Source of the DNA: Clostridia bacterium
Lineage (GTDB): Bacteria; Bacillota_A; Clostridia; Peptostreptococcales; JAAYPU01
Assembly (NCBI GenBank): GCA_022360735.1
Contig: JAKSCF010000756.1
Location: 1 to 15,490, forward strand
Length of the DNA: 15,490 bases
Reading direction: 5' to 3'
The notes under the pieces are model-generated. The model was not told the DNA's origin, did not search any database, and saw nothing but the letters and a program-made list of their open reading frames with translations. Position 1 is the stretch's first letter. Every line of letters begins with the position of its first letter. Positions 8,451 to 15,249 of the stretch are shown in pieces. The translations under genes and the position numbers were made by a program.

Positions 8451-9728
8451 CTAAAATATATTTGGTAACAGAAGTGAAATCTGTGGAATAAAACTCAGCA
8501 ACAACAATATGGAAATCATGACGATCAACCAAGGTATTATTCCTTTTGATATTTCTTCTAGAGAAATCTCACTAATACCACAGGCAACAAATAAATTGAT
8601 GCCTAAGGGAGGTGTAATAAATCCTATTGCCAAAGCAACTACCATAATAATTCCGAAGTGAATTGGATCGACACCAACTTGAACGACAATGGGCAATAAA
8701 ATCGGCGACAAAATAATAATTGCAGCAATGGTTTCCATAAAGCATCCGATTATCAATAACAATGTATTGATTAGTAACAAAATAACAAACTGGTTTGTAG
8801 AAACTGATGTAATTGCATTGGCAATCATAACCGGAATTTTTTCAATTGTGAGAATTCTTCCGAAAGCAGATGCGGTTCCAAGAATAATCATGACACTGCC
8901 TGTAGTCAAAACGGTTGCTTTAAGTACAGAATATACTTCTTTTAGTTTTAAATCTTTATAAACATATACACCTACAATAAATCCATATGCTACAGCTACT
9001 GCAGCTGCTTCGGTAGGTGTGAACACGCCTCCATATATCCCTCCTAATATAATAACCGGTACAATCAAGGCCCATTTTGCATCATATACTGTTTTGAGAA
9101 AGTCCTTGAGAACAAATTTTTCTTGAGTCCCATGATAGCCCTTTTTCTTTGAATAAATATAAGCCCATATCATTAATCCCAAACCTACAAGAATACCCGG
9201 TAGAAATCCTGCCAGAAATAATTCGCTGATAGAATTTTCTGTAGAAATACTGTAAATCACCATTGGTATACTTGGAGGAATCATTACACCAATGCTTCCC
9301 GCTGTTGCTATAAGTGCGGCTGAGAACTTTTTATCATATCCCATTTTTATCATTGTAGGATATACCAATCCACCTATTGCTGCGACTGTTGCAGGGCCCG
9401 AACCGGAAATAGCTGCAAAAAACATACATGCTGCAATGGTTACCAAGGCTAATCCACCGGTATATCTTCCCACCAACATATTTGCAACATTTAACAAGCG
9501 TTTCGAAATACCTCCCTTTCCCATCAGCTCACCAGCTAAAATGAAGAATGGTACAGCCATCAGTGGAAAAGAATCCGAACTTGAAACAAGACTGGTATAT
9601 AAATAATTGACATTAATACTACCACTATAGTATATTGCTGCAACACTTGATAAACCTAATGCAATACCGATTGGAAGATTCAAAATTAAAAATAGTGCAA
9701 AACTTCCGAACAAAACCAATGATACCAT
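8451..9728 (-). CDS. dctM: TRAP transporter large membrane subunit (DctM)
   Basis: 425 residues, almost entirely hydrophobic, fitting the roughly 12-helix DctM family. It is the sodium-driven translocation channel of a tripartite ATP-independent periplasmic (TRAP) transporter. Family hallmarks include PFFILAGELMGKGGISKRLL near the N-terminus, AISGSGPATVAAIGG, and GSIGVMIPPSIPMVIYS in the middle. The open frame reaches a TTG at 9734, but GGGGG lies only 3 nt before it, whereas the ATG at 9728 is 9 nt after the same site, so 9728 is chosen. It follows dctQ by 18 nt and precedes the zinc dehydrogenase by 45 nt. Nothing is truncated. DctM sequence does not reveal substrate. Confidence 0.95.
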   Translation of the reverse strand: MVSLVLFGSFALFLILNLPIGIALGLSSVAAIYYSGSINVNYLYTSLVSSSDSFPLMAVPFFILAGELMGKGGISKRLLNVANMLVGRYTGGLALVTIAACMFFAAISGSGPATVAAIGGLVYPTMIKMGYDKKFSAALIATAGSIGVMIPPSIPMVIYSISTENSISELFLAGFLPGILVGLGLMIWAYIYSKKKGYHGTQEKFVLKDFLKTVYDAKWALIVPVIILGGIYGGVFTPTEAAAVAVAYGFIVGVYVYKDLKLKEVYSVLKATVLTTGSVMIILGTASAFGRILTIEKIPVMIANAITSVSTNQFVILLLINTLLLIIGCFMETIAAIIILSPILLPIVVQVGVDPIHFGIIMVVALAIGFITPPLGINLFVACGISEISLEEISKGIIPWLIVMISILLLLSFIPQISLLLPNIF

Positions 9729-9746
9729 AATCAACTACCCCCTTTA

Positions 9747-10244
9747 TTATTCAATACACTCATCACTACAATTGAAATTTTTAATCTTATTAATGATGTT
9801 TGCTGTCATTCTGAAAAAAATCAACGAATATCCGATAAAAGGAGCTGCATATACGATTGTCATGGGTATTCCCAACGCAGGAGAATGCTGACCTGAAACT
9901 ATCATCTTATTAATGATTTCATATCCTTTTACAATAACAATTATTGTAAATACCAAAAATAAAATATCAGAAATAATTTTAATGACTTTCTGAACTTTAT
10001 TGGGAAAAATAGAAATAAATGCTTCAACTCGAATGTGCCTGTCTTCTTTAACTGCCTGACTTACACCTAAGTAAATAATATAAATGAACAAATACCTTGC
10101 TAATTCTTCAGACCATGAAAGAGAAGATTGCATAACATATCTCATAAATACCTGAACTACAATAATAATACTCATAAGTGCCATTAGTATGGCTGTAGGG
10201 ACTTCTTCAATATATTGATCCAGTAATTTTAAATATTTTTGCAT
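9747..10244 (-). CDS. dctQ: TRAP transporter small membrane subunit (DctQ)
   Basis: 165 residues with four membrane helices (about 16-36, 50-66, 88-108, 127-148). The family signature is present: SLSWSEELARYLFIYIIYLG (41-60) followed by VKEDRHIRVEAF. DctQ pairs with DctM to form the membrane complex that receives substrate from the binding protein. The open frame runs ten codons further up to a TTG at 10274, but GGGGAGG sits inside that extension, 5-6 nt before the ATG at 10244, which is clearly the real start. It lies between dctP and dctM in the usual order. The 139-nt gap upstream holds a stem-loop that may set its expression relative to dctP. Confidence 0.93.
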   Translation of the reverse strand: MQKYLKLLDQYIEEVPTAILMALMSIIIVVQVFMRYVMQSSLSWSEELARYLFIYIIYLGVSQAVKEDRHIRVEAFISIFPNKVQKVIKIISDILFLVFTIIVIVKGYEIINKMIVSGQHSPALGIPMTIVYAAPFIGYSLIFFRMTANIINKIKNFNCSDECIE

Positions 10245-10341
10245 TTTGTCCTCCCCTATATACTCGCTTAACAAACAGAGTTCCGCACGATATTTAAAAA
10301 GTAATTATGGCAATAACGTTTAGAACTCCTTTAATAATGTT

Positions 10342-10369
10342 TCAGGGTAATTCGTCAGAATCACCCTGA
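10342..10369 (-). promoter_or_regulatory. Stem-loop between dctP and dctQ
   Basis: TCAGGGT pairs perfectly with ACCCTGA, and one mismatch further in ATT pairs with AAT around a 6-nt loop. On the transcript it lies 14 nt after the dctP stop. It is not followed by a T run, so it is not a standard terminator. It fits an mRNA-stabilising or partial-termination element that would let the binding protein be made in excess of the membrane subunits. Confidence 0.5.
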
Positions 10370-10383
10370 TTCACTGCTATCCA

Positions 10384-11415
10384 TTATTTCACTGCATCAA
10401 GAATTGTATTAACAATATCCTCACCAGCTTTTTCTTTAACCAAATCATATACCGGCTCAACTTTTGTTCTAAAAGCATCTAGTTCTTCAGTAGTTAGTTC
10501 AGTAACTTCTACACCGGATTCTATCATTGCCTTTTCAGCAGCATCATCCATCTCTTGCACCAATTTTCTTTCATATCCTGCACATTCTTTAACGGCGTCT
10601 TCTACAATTTTTTTATAGTCATCTGGTAAACTTTCATATAAATCTTTATTCATAAATACAACCAGCGGTGAGTAAATGTGATGTGTTTTAGATACATATT
10701 TTTGAACTTCATGAAGTTTTTGAGAATAGATTAAGTTTAGAGGATTTTCTTGTCCGTCAACCGTTTTTTGTTGAAGAGATGTAAACAGTTCTCCAAATGC
10801 CATAGGCGTAGGATTAGCTCCTAATAATTTCCATGCTGCTATATGAATATCATTTTCCATGGTTCTGATTTTAAGCCCTTCTAAATCAGCTGGTGTCTTA
10901 ATGACTTTTTTACTGTTTGTTAGATCTCTAAATCCATTCTCCCAGAATCCCAAACCTTTTAATCCAATAGCATCTAAGCTGTCTAATAAAGCTTGTCCGG
11001 CAGGACCATCTAAAACTTCATAGGCTTTTTCTCTGCTTGGAAACATGAATGGAATATCCAATGCATAGAATTCTTTTGCGAAGCTGGCAACCGGCGCAGA
11101 AGAAGGAGCTGCCATTGCTGTATTGCCAAATTGTGTAGATTCAGTTAATTCTCTGTCTCCACCCAGCTGTTGACTTGGATATATTTCAACTTGAATGTGT
11201 CCATCCGTTTTTGATTCAATTATTTCTTCTAATTTCAAAAATGCTTTATGATTCGGAGTTTCTTCTGATGAACCATGTCCTATTTTAAAGGTATATACTT
11301 TTTCATCTGTAGCAGATGAATCACCTTGACTTTCTTGTGTTTTATTCTGACATCCTGTAAAAACTAAAGCTAAACATACGATTATGACCAAAGACAAAAC
11401 AAATATTTTTTTCAT
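10384..11415 (-). CDS. dctP: TRAP transporter substrate-binding lipoprotein (DctP)
   Basis: 343 residues. The signal sequence MKKIFVLSLVIIVCLALVFT ends before Gly21-Cys22; FTGC is an acceptable lipobox, so in a Gram-positive cell the mature protein would be lipid-anchored outside the membrane. The DctP fold is supported by FKIGHGSSEETPNH, the pair FRDLTNS (162-168) and GLKIRTM (180-186) with Arg184 the expected carboxylate-binding residue, and VDGQENP (219-225). It binds the ligand and delivers it to DctQM. An ATG follows GGGAGG by 8 nt. It is the first gene of the leftward operon, with a near-consensus promoter. The Arg argues for an anionic, probably carboxylate, ligand such as a sugar acid or C4-dicarboxylate; finer assignment is not possible by eye. 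Confidence 0.95.
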   Translation of the reverse strand: MKKIFVLSLVIIVCLALVFTGCQNKTQESQGDSSATDEKVYTFKIGHGSSEETPNHKAFLKLEEIIESKTDGHIQVEIYPSQQLGGDRELTESTQFGNTAMAAPSSAPVASFAKEFYALDIPFMFPSREKAYEVLDGPAGQALLDSLDAIGLKGLGFWENGFRDLTNSKKVIKTPADLEGLKIRTMENDIHIAAWKLLGANPTPMAFGELFTSLQQKTVDGQENPLNLIYSQKLHEVQKYVSKTHHIYSPLVVFMNKDLYESLPDDYKKIVEDAVKECAGYERKLVQEMDDAAEKAMIESGVEVTELTTEELDAFRTKVEPVYDLVKEKAGEDIVNTILDAVK

Positions 11416-11473
11416 TCTAAAATCCTCCCATTTTTTAACCTAATCCTCTACTTTTACATCTTTTTATGGGTCA

Positions 11474-11497
11474 TCAATTATATTGCCCATTAATTGA
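11474..11497. promoter_or_regulatory. Candidate operator: 7-bp inverted repeat inside the dctP promoter
   Basis: TCAATTA, 10 nt, TAATTGA, with perfect arms. One arm overlaps the -10 box and the other lies in the spacer next to the -35 box, a classic place for a repressor to block polymerase. Half-site matches also occur at 11603-11609, 11970-11976 and 15123-15129, but such AT-rich 7-mers are common here. Confidence 0.45.
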
Positions 11498-11505
11498 AGC
11501 GTCAA
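11477..11505 (-). promoter_or_regulatory. Sigma-A promoter of the dctPQM operon
   Basis: On the minus strand TTGACG (11505-11500, five of six) is followed by 17 nt and a perfect TATAAT (11482-11477). Transcription should begin near 11470, giving a leader of about 55 nt before dctP. This strong core suggests that control is by repression, or by an activator acting from upstream. Confidence 0.78.
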
Positions 11506-11902
11506 AAAGCCTATTAAACTTAAAAGAAAGCTCATTATTCATTTTTAATTTCAAATTAGTTTTTCTGAAAAATATTGGTATCGCTTAAAGTTGATTGGTT
11601 GATAATTGAACATTTGATATTCCATTGTTAAGATTTTTTTCTACCAAAATAGAAAAAAATGTTTTAGATGCAAAAGAAGAGTTTTTAAAAGTTACTTCCA
11701 ATTAGAACTTGTCCTTAATATTATATTTCTCTTTCCACTCCTTTCTCATAAAACGCTTTTCACTTCATTTTTTACCATATCTTATTGTTAATTATAAGTT
11801 AAATAACCATTCTGACATAGTAACTTTTTTTTGTTTTTAGTCGAATAATTTTGTTTATATTTGTGATTTATGATTTATGATTGCTTTCCAAAATACTAAG
11901 GG
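11506..11902. other. Long divergent intergenic region with no supported gene
   Basis: About 400 bp between the dctP and transaldolase promoters. Very AT-rich, with no open frame that has a ribosome binding site, and no riboswitch or T-box that I recognise. It contains a perfect 11-bp inverted repeat at 11633-11660 (ATTTTTTTCTA, 6-nt spacer, TAGAAAAAAAT) and a 7-bp tandem repeat GATTTAT (11865-11878, partial third copy to 11882). It probably holds upstream activator sites, for example for the YesN-like regulator. Confidence 0.5.
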
Positions 11903-11932
11903 TTTATACTAAATTCAAACAATATATATAAT
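11903..11932 (+). promoter_or_regulatory. Putative promoter of the transaldolase-like/SDR operon
   Basis: TTTATA (11903-11908, four of six to TTGACA), 18 nt, then a perfect TATAAT (11927-11932). Transcription would start near 11939, with a leader of about 87 nt. The weak -35 box suggests low basal activity or need of an activator. Confidence 0.5.
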
Positions 11933-11936
11933 TGTT
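11918..11936. promoter_or_regulatory. Candidate DeoR operator overlapping the -10 box
   Basis: AACAAT, 7 nt, ATTGTT forms a perfect inverted repeat across the -10 box. With one more pair of bases the right half reads ATTGTTCA, and this 8-mer recurs twice as a direct repeat upstream of the deoR gene (15149-15156 and 15163-15170). The shared motif and position fit repression of this operon by the neighbouring DeoR protein. Confidence 0.5.
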
Positions 11937-12025
11937 CACTTATTTACTTCTTTTTTAAAACCATATCTGTCAATTATTATCTGAAACAATCCAACGTATT
12001 AAATTTATAGAGGAGTGTGAAGTTC

Positions 12026-13402
12026 ATGAATTCACTTTTATTGGAAAGCAGAAACAATATTATATTTCTTAAAGATGCATCTGAATTTTCATCAAACTGT
12101 AATCGTTTTCTTGATAAATTAGAGCAGCTTCTTAACGAAAAAGATGAAAAAGATGTCTTAACAACAGCATCAGAAATTTATATAGACTTACAATCATTTC
12201 TTGTCAACTGGACCTTGAAAAAACATATACAAGAAGGTCTTCTTACACAGGATATTATAGATGAGACAATAGAAAAAATAGGTTCTTTTATTGAAAAACA
12301 TAATGGTCGTGAGATATTAAAAAATGCACAAAAAGAGATTGATGAAATTTCCCAAAGCAATATTAATAAAATGTGTGAGCTGGAACTAGAGGGAAAGCTT
12401 TTTACTTTTTGGGGGCATGACTATTGCTCAGGTCTTTCTCATTCCATACGAAGGGGTGCCAGATTTGTTACCAGCAATCCTGCCAAGATCAATCTGTTTA
12501 GAAAAGACTTTCCTGATCGGTGGCAAGAACTTGTAAATGAGATAAAAGCTGAGCATCCAGATATCACATTAGAAAAACTGATTTCCTATCTTTTCTTAAA
12601 AGTTGTAGCAATCAGCGCAAGAGATTTATACCCAATATTTGAGCTTACCAAAGGTGAATTTGGATTCGTTTGCATTCAAGTCAACCCTAAAAACTGGAAA
12701 GATTCTGATAAAATGGCTGAAGAAATTGAATTTTGGCATGAAGCATTCAAAAAGGAATTAGATACTGATACACCTAATATTGTATATAAAATTCCTGCAG
12801 TCAGCTCAGCAGTTAAAACGGTTGATAAAATCGTCAGTCAGGGTATGAGAGTGTGTATGACGTTAAATTTCTCATACAGTCAACATGAAATATTTGCTGA
12901 TTTAATAGAAAAAGGAGAGAAAAAAGGTTTTGTGGTGTTAATGAGTGGTTTTCTTGATGACAGCGTCGAAAAGGAACTTGCTGCTATGGGCATTGAAAAT
13001 CCAAAAAAATATACGCGCCATGCAGGCGAAGCCGTTCTAAGAAAATCATACGCAAATTTAAAAGGCAAAGGTTGTAGAAAGACATCCATTCAGTCTGCTG
13101 CTATTCGTGGTCCATATACCATTAAGAATTCTATTTCAGATGATCCTAAAGCGCCTATGTGCTTTACGACTATGACAAAGAAAATTGTGGAATTTGACAG
13201 TGAAAAACGCCAACTATCATCTGTGACCGACCAGCCGGTTTCAGAGGAAATAATGTCTGTTCTTAGAAAGAGCAATATATTCAATCAGGCTTATGAAAGA
13301 GAACTTCTGACATTAGAAAATGTAGATGATTATGTTCCTCTTCAGTGGGTACTCGGAGTCTTCATGGATGCATATAAAGAGCTGGAGGATAGCTTAAAAT
13401 GA
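12026..13402 (+). CDS. Transaldolase-family (class I, Schiff-base) aldolase-like protein with extended termini
   Basis: 458 residues, far longer than fructose-6-phosphate aldolases (about 220) or transaldolases (about 320-370). The ATG at 12026 is 10 nt after AGAGGAG; the in-frame GTG at 12017 is too close to that site. A helical N-terminal part of about 120 residues with no recognised motif precedes the barrel. Barrel matches to E. coli TalB, aligned by eye: Asp132 (D17), TSNP with Asn151 (N35), FVCIQVNP with Gln218 where TalB has Glu96, VYKIPA with Lys255 (Schiff-base K132), MTLNFSYSQ with Thr279 (T156), and SGFLDD where Ser307 matches S176 but Asp312 falls where TalB has phosphate-binding Arg181. 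A C-terminal extension follows. It should cleave or transfer a ketone-bearing unit, possibly as an aldolase on an unusual substrate. It overlaps the SDR gene by 4 nt. Family is fairly sure; reaction is not. Confidence 0.8.
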   Translation: MNSLLLESRNNIIFLKDASEFSSNCNRFLDKLEQLLNEKDEKDVLTTASEIYIDLQSFLVNWTLKKHIQEGLLTQDIIDETIEKIGSFIEKHNGREILKNAQKEIDEISQSNINKMCELELEGKLFTFWGHDYCSGLSHSIRRGARFVTSNPAKINLFRKDFPDRWQELVNEIKAEHPDITLEKLISYLFLKVVAISARDLYPIFELTKGEFGFVCIQVNPKNWKDSDKMAEEIEFWHEAFKKELDTDTPNIVYKIPAVSSAVKTVDKIVSQGMRVCMTLNFSYSQHEIFADLIEKGEKKGFVVLMSGFLDDSVEKELAAMGIENPKKYTRHAGEAVLRKSYANLKGKGCRKTSIQSAAIRGPYTIKNSISDDPKAPMCFTTMTKKIVEFDSEKRQLSSVTDQPVSEEIMSVLRKSNIFNQAYERELLTLENVDDYVPLQWVLGVFMDAYKELEDSLK

Positions 13403-14139
13403 AATATGGCAATTTAACTGACAGAGTAGCAATCGTTACAGGTTCCGCACGTGGAATCGGACTGGAAGCTGCACGTTTATTAGCTGAATATGGCGCTCAT
13501 GCCGTTATTGCCGATATAGATTATACCCTTGCATGTGAAACAGCTGACGAGTTTATTAACAATGACTTGTCAGCCTACGCCGCAAAATTGAATGTATTAG
13601 AGAAAAAATCTGTTGATACAATGATAGAAGCTGTAATGAAAAAATTTGGAAGAATAGACATATTAGTCAATAATGCCGGAATATTAGATGCTACTCCTAT
13701 TCCTGAGATGACTGTTGAAGGATGGGACAGGGTAATTGATATTGATCTAAGAGGTTCACATTTATGCTCTCAAGCTTGTCTATCTCCTATGAGCAAACGT
13801 AATTATGGAAAAATCATAAATGTATCATCTCAGGCAGGTCAACTGGGTGGTTTTTTGGCAGGCGTTAACTATACTGCTGCAAAAGGCGGTGTCATTGCAA
13901 TGACCAAGGCTTATGCTCGATATTGTGCTCAATATAATATTACGGTCAACTCAGTATCTCCTGGCTTTATTCTCACTGATATGACAAAAGATAGAAATGA
14001 TAATGCTGATTCAGTTCCTTTAAAACGTCTGGGAACTGCATTAGATGTAGCAAAATCTATTTATTTTCTTGCAAGCGATCTTTCTGACTACATCACAGGT
14101 TCAACAATTGATATCAATGGCGGATACCTAATGAGATAA
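13399..14139 (+). CDS. Short-chain dehydrogenase/reductase (SDR)
   Basis: 246 residues, classical SDR length. It should interconvert a hydroxyl and a carbonyl using a nicotinamide cofactor. Motifs: TGSARGIG (14-21) for cofactor binding, Asp39 at the end of the second strand favouring NAD(H), NNAG (91-94), catalytic Ser144 in NVSS, and Tyr158/Lys162 in YTAAK. The Asn of the common catalytic tetrad appears as Asp116 (IDIDLRG), a variant seen in many SDRs. The start codon overlaps the transaldolase-like stop (ATGA), with GGAGG 10 nt upstream inside that gene, so the two are translationally coupled and likely act in one pathway. The gene ends in three consecutive in-frame stops (TAA TAA TAG). FabG-like sequence alone does not give the substrate, and the context argues against a fatty-acid role. 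Confidence 0.92.
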   Translation: MKYGNLTDRVAIVTGSARGIGLEAARLLAEYGAHAVIADIDYTLACETADEFINNDLSAYAAKLNVLEKKSVDTMIEAVMKKFGRIDILVNNAGILDATPIPEMTVEGWDRVIDIDLRGSHLCSQACLSPMSKRNYGKIINVSSQAGQLGGFLAGVNYTAAKGGVIAMTKAYARYCAQYNITVNSVSPGFILTDMTKDRNDNADSVPLKRLGTALDVAKSIYFLASDLSDYITGSTIDINGGYLMR

Positions 14140-14154
14140 TAATAGTTTTTCAAC

Positions 14155-14182
14155 AGGGACGGGAATGCATCAATCCGTCCCT
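14155..14182. terminator. Hairpin between the convergent SDR and deoR genes
   Basis: AGGGACGG pairs perfectly with CCGTCCCT (8 bp, GC-rich, 12-nt loop). It fills the 43-nt gap between the two stops and probably ends the plus-strand transcript; on that strand the next bases are only moderately T-rich, and on the minus strand there is no T run. A possible bidirectional terminator, not a textbook one. Confidence 0.55.
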
Positions 14183-14947
14183 TCATATTAATTTCACATC
14201 GTATTCTTTTATTCTTTTCAGTATATCTTCATTAAGTTTTTTAGCTGTAACCAAAACATCTATGTCTTCAAGCCTTGCAAAAGTGTATGGCATATTTCTC
14301 CCTATCTTGCCTTCATCCATCAGTACAATCACTTTTTTTGATTTATTGACGACATATTTTTTTAATTCATATTCATTAATATTACCGCTTGTAAATCCAT
14401 TTTCTAAAGTAAAACCTGATGTTGCCATTATAGCAATGTCAATGTTAATGTCTTCAAGAAAAGACATTGCACTTCTCCCTGACATCGATAGAGTATCTTT
14501 ATTAATGGTTCCTCCTGTGAGACTAATTTGAGGATTTGCCTTTTTTGATATCTCTAATCCTATATTGGGACCACTGGTTGTTATGATATATTTTTCGTCT
14601 GGAATAATTTTAGCCAGACACATTATCGTCGTGCCTGAATCTAAAAATATTGATCGTCCTGTTTCAAGAAAATTTACAGCTTTTCCTGCAATCTCAACTT
14701 TTAAATTAATATTTTCTGTCTCCCTGAGACTATATACAGATTCCCTTTCCCCTCTGTCTGAAAGAGAATTGATAGATACTGCTCCCCCTCTTACTCTGAT
14801 TATTTGCCCGGTTTCTTCTAGTTTTTGCAAGTCTCTTCTTAGCGTCATGCTGGATACATCAGGAAACATTTCTTCCAATTCTATTAACTTTACTTCTCCT
14901 TTTTGCTGAATATATGTATTCACTTCCCGCATTCTGACTTTTACCAT
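14183..14947 (-). CDS. DeoR-family transcriptional repressor
   Basis: 254 residues from the ATG at 14947, the usual DeoR length. The N-terminal helix-turn-helix reads VKLIELEEMFPDVSSMTLRR, followed by DLQKLEETGQIIRVRGGA, the family signature. The C-terminal DeoRC sugar-sensing domain shows FLDSGTTIM, SLTGGT, MATSGF, NGFTSGN and the late LMDEGKIGRN. Such repressors usually release DNA on binding a phosphorylated sugar or related intermediate. An in-frame GTG at 14962 adds five residues; AAGGA ends one base before it, too close, while AAGGAAGTGG lies upstream of the ATG with a rather long gap, so the start is uncertain. It converges on the transaldolase-like/SDR operon and its upstream repeats match that operon's promoter, so it probably controls both that operon and itself. 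Confidence 0.92.
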   Translation of the reverse strand: MVKVRMREVNTYIQQKGEVKLIELEEMFPDVSSMTLRRDLQKLEETGQIIRVRGGAVSINSLSDRGERESVYSLRETENINLKVEIAGKAVNFLETGRSIFLDSGTTIMCLAKIIPDEKYIITTSGPNIGLEISKKANPQISLTGGTINKDTLSMSGRSAMSFLEDINIDIAIMATSGFTLENGFTSGNINEYELKKYVVNKSKKVIVLMDEGKIGRNMPYTFARLEDIDVLVTAKKLNEDILKRIKEYDVKLI

Positions 14948-15090
14948 ATTTCTTATTTCCACTTCCTTTTATTCTTCTATCTCCCTTTTAGAATATTTAT
15001 ATACCGTTAACATTTTCAAATAAAAATATTTACTGAATCAAGATATTCATAAACACTGCTTGGTGTAAGCGAAGTGATTGTTTAGTATTA

Positions 15091-15110
15091 TTACATTATT
15101 TTACATTATA
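15091..15110. repeat. 10-bp tandem repeat in the deoR leader
   Basis: TTACATTATT followed directly by TTACATTATA: two copies differing at the last base, one helical turn apart. It lies in the predicted long untranslated leader of deoR (about 14948-15121), which otherwise holds nothing I recognise. It may be a binding site or simple AT-rich drift. Confidence 0.4.
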
Positions 15111-15127
15111 TCATTAATAACTTCAAT

Positions 15128-15157
15128 TATATATTTTACTATCATGTTATTGTTCAA
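15128..15157 (-). promoter_or_regulatory. Putative deoR promoter
   Basis: On the minus strand TTGAAC (15157-15152, four of six) is followed by 18 nt and TATATA (15133-15128); TATAAT occurs two bases further on at a 20-nt spacing. Its -35 box lies inside the first TTGAACAATAA repeat, as expected for self-repression. The predicted leader is about 170 nt. Confidence 0.4.
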
Positions 15158-15171
15158 TTTTTATTGTTCAA
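15147..15171. repeat. Direct repeat TTATTGTTCAA x2, candidate DeoR binding sites
   Basis: Two identical 11-bp copies (15147-15157 and 15161-15171) with a 14-bp period. A looser third copy, TTGTTCA, is at 15187-15193. The ATTGTTCA core also occurs in the operator-like dyad of the transaldolase-like operon, so both promoters probably share one regulator. Confidence 0.5.
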
Positions 15172-15249
15172 CCTTTATACGATAATTTGTTCATTGACAA
15201 TTTTTTCTTTTTTATACCTTTATAAAATGAATTATCATTAAATAATTTG

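Noticed and set aside
2373..10274. Longer versions of E2, DctM and DctQ starting at TTG (3713, 9734, 10274)
   Set aside because: In each case the ribosome binding site lies inside the extension or too close to the TTG, while an ATG sits at a proper distance downstream of it.
11466..11588. 40-codon open frame in the divergent region starting ATG at 11466
   Set aside because: There is no ribosome binding site, and it would begin inside the dctP promoter dyad; no recognisable protein family.
11637..11705. Coding-like stretch reading KIEKNVLDAKEEFLK before a stop, possibly the end of a decayed gene
   Set aside because: It is too short, the frame is closed on both sides, and AT-rich DNA easily gives Lys/Glu-rich readings.
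11750..11760. CcpA cre-like core AAAACGCTTTT
   Set aside because: The flanking TG and CA are shifted by one base on each side, so the full consensus is not met.
15194..15199. Perfect TTGACA on the plus strand
   Set aside because: No -10 box lies at an acceptable distance, and no plus-strand gene follows.
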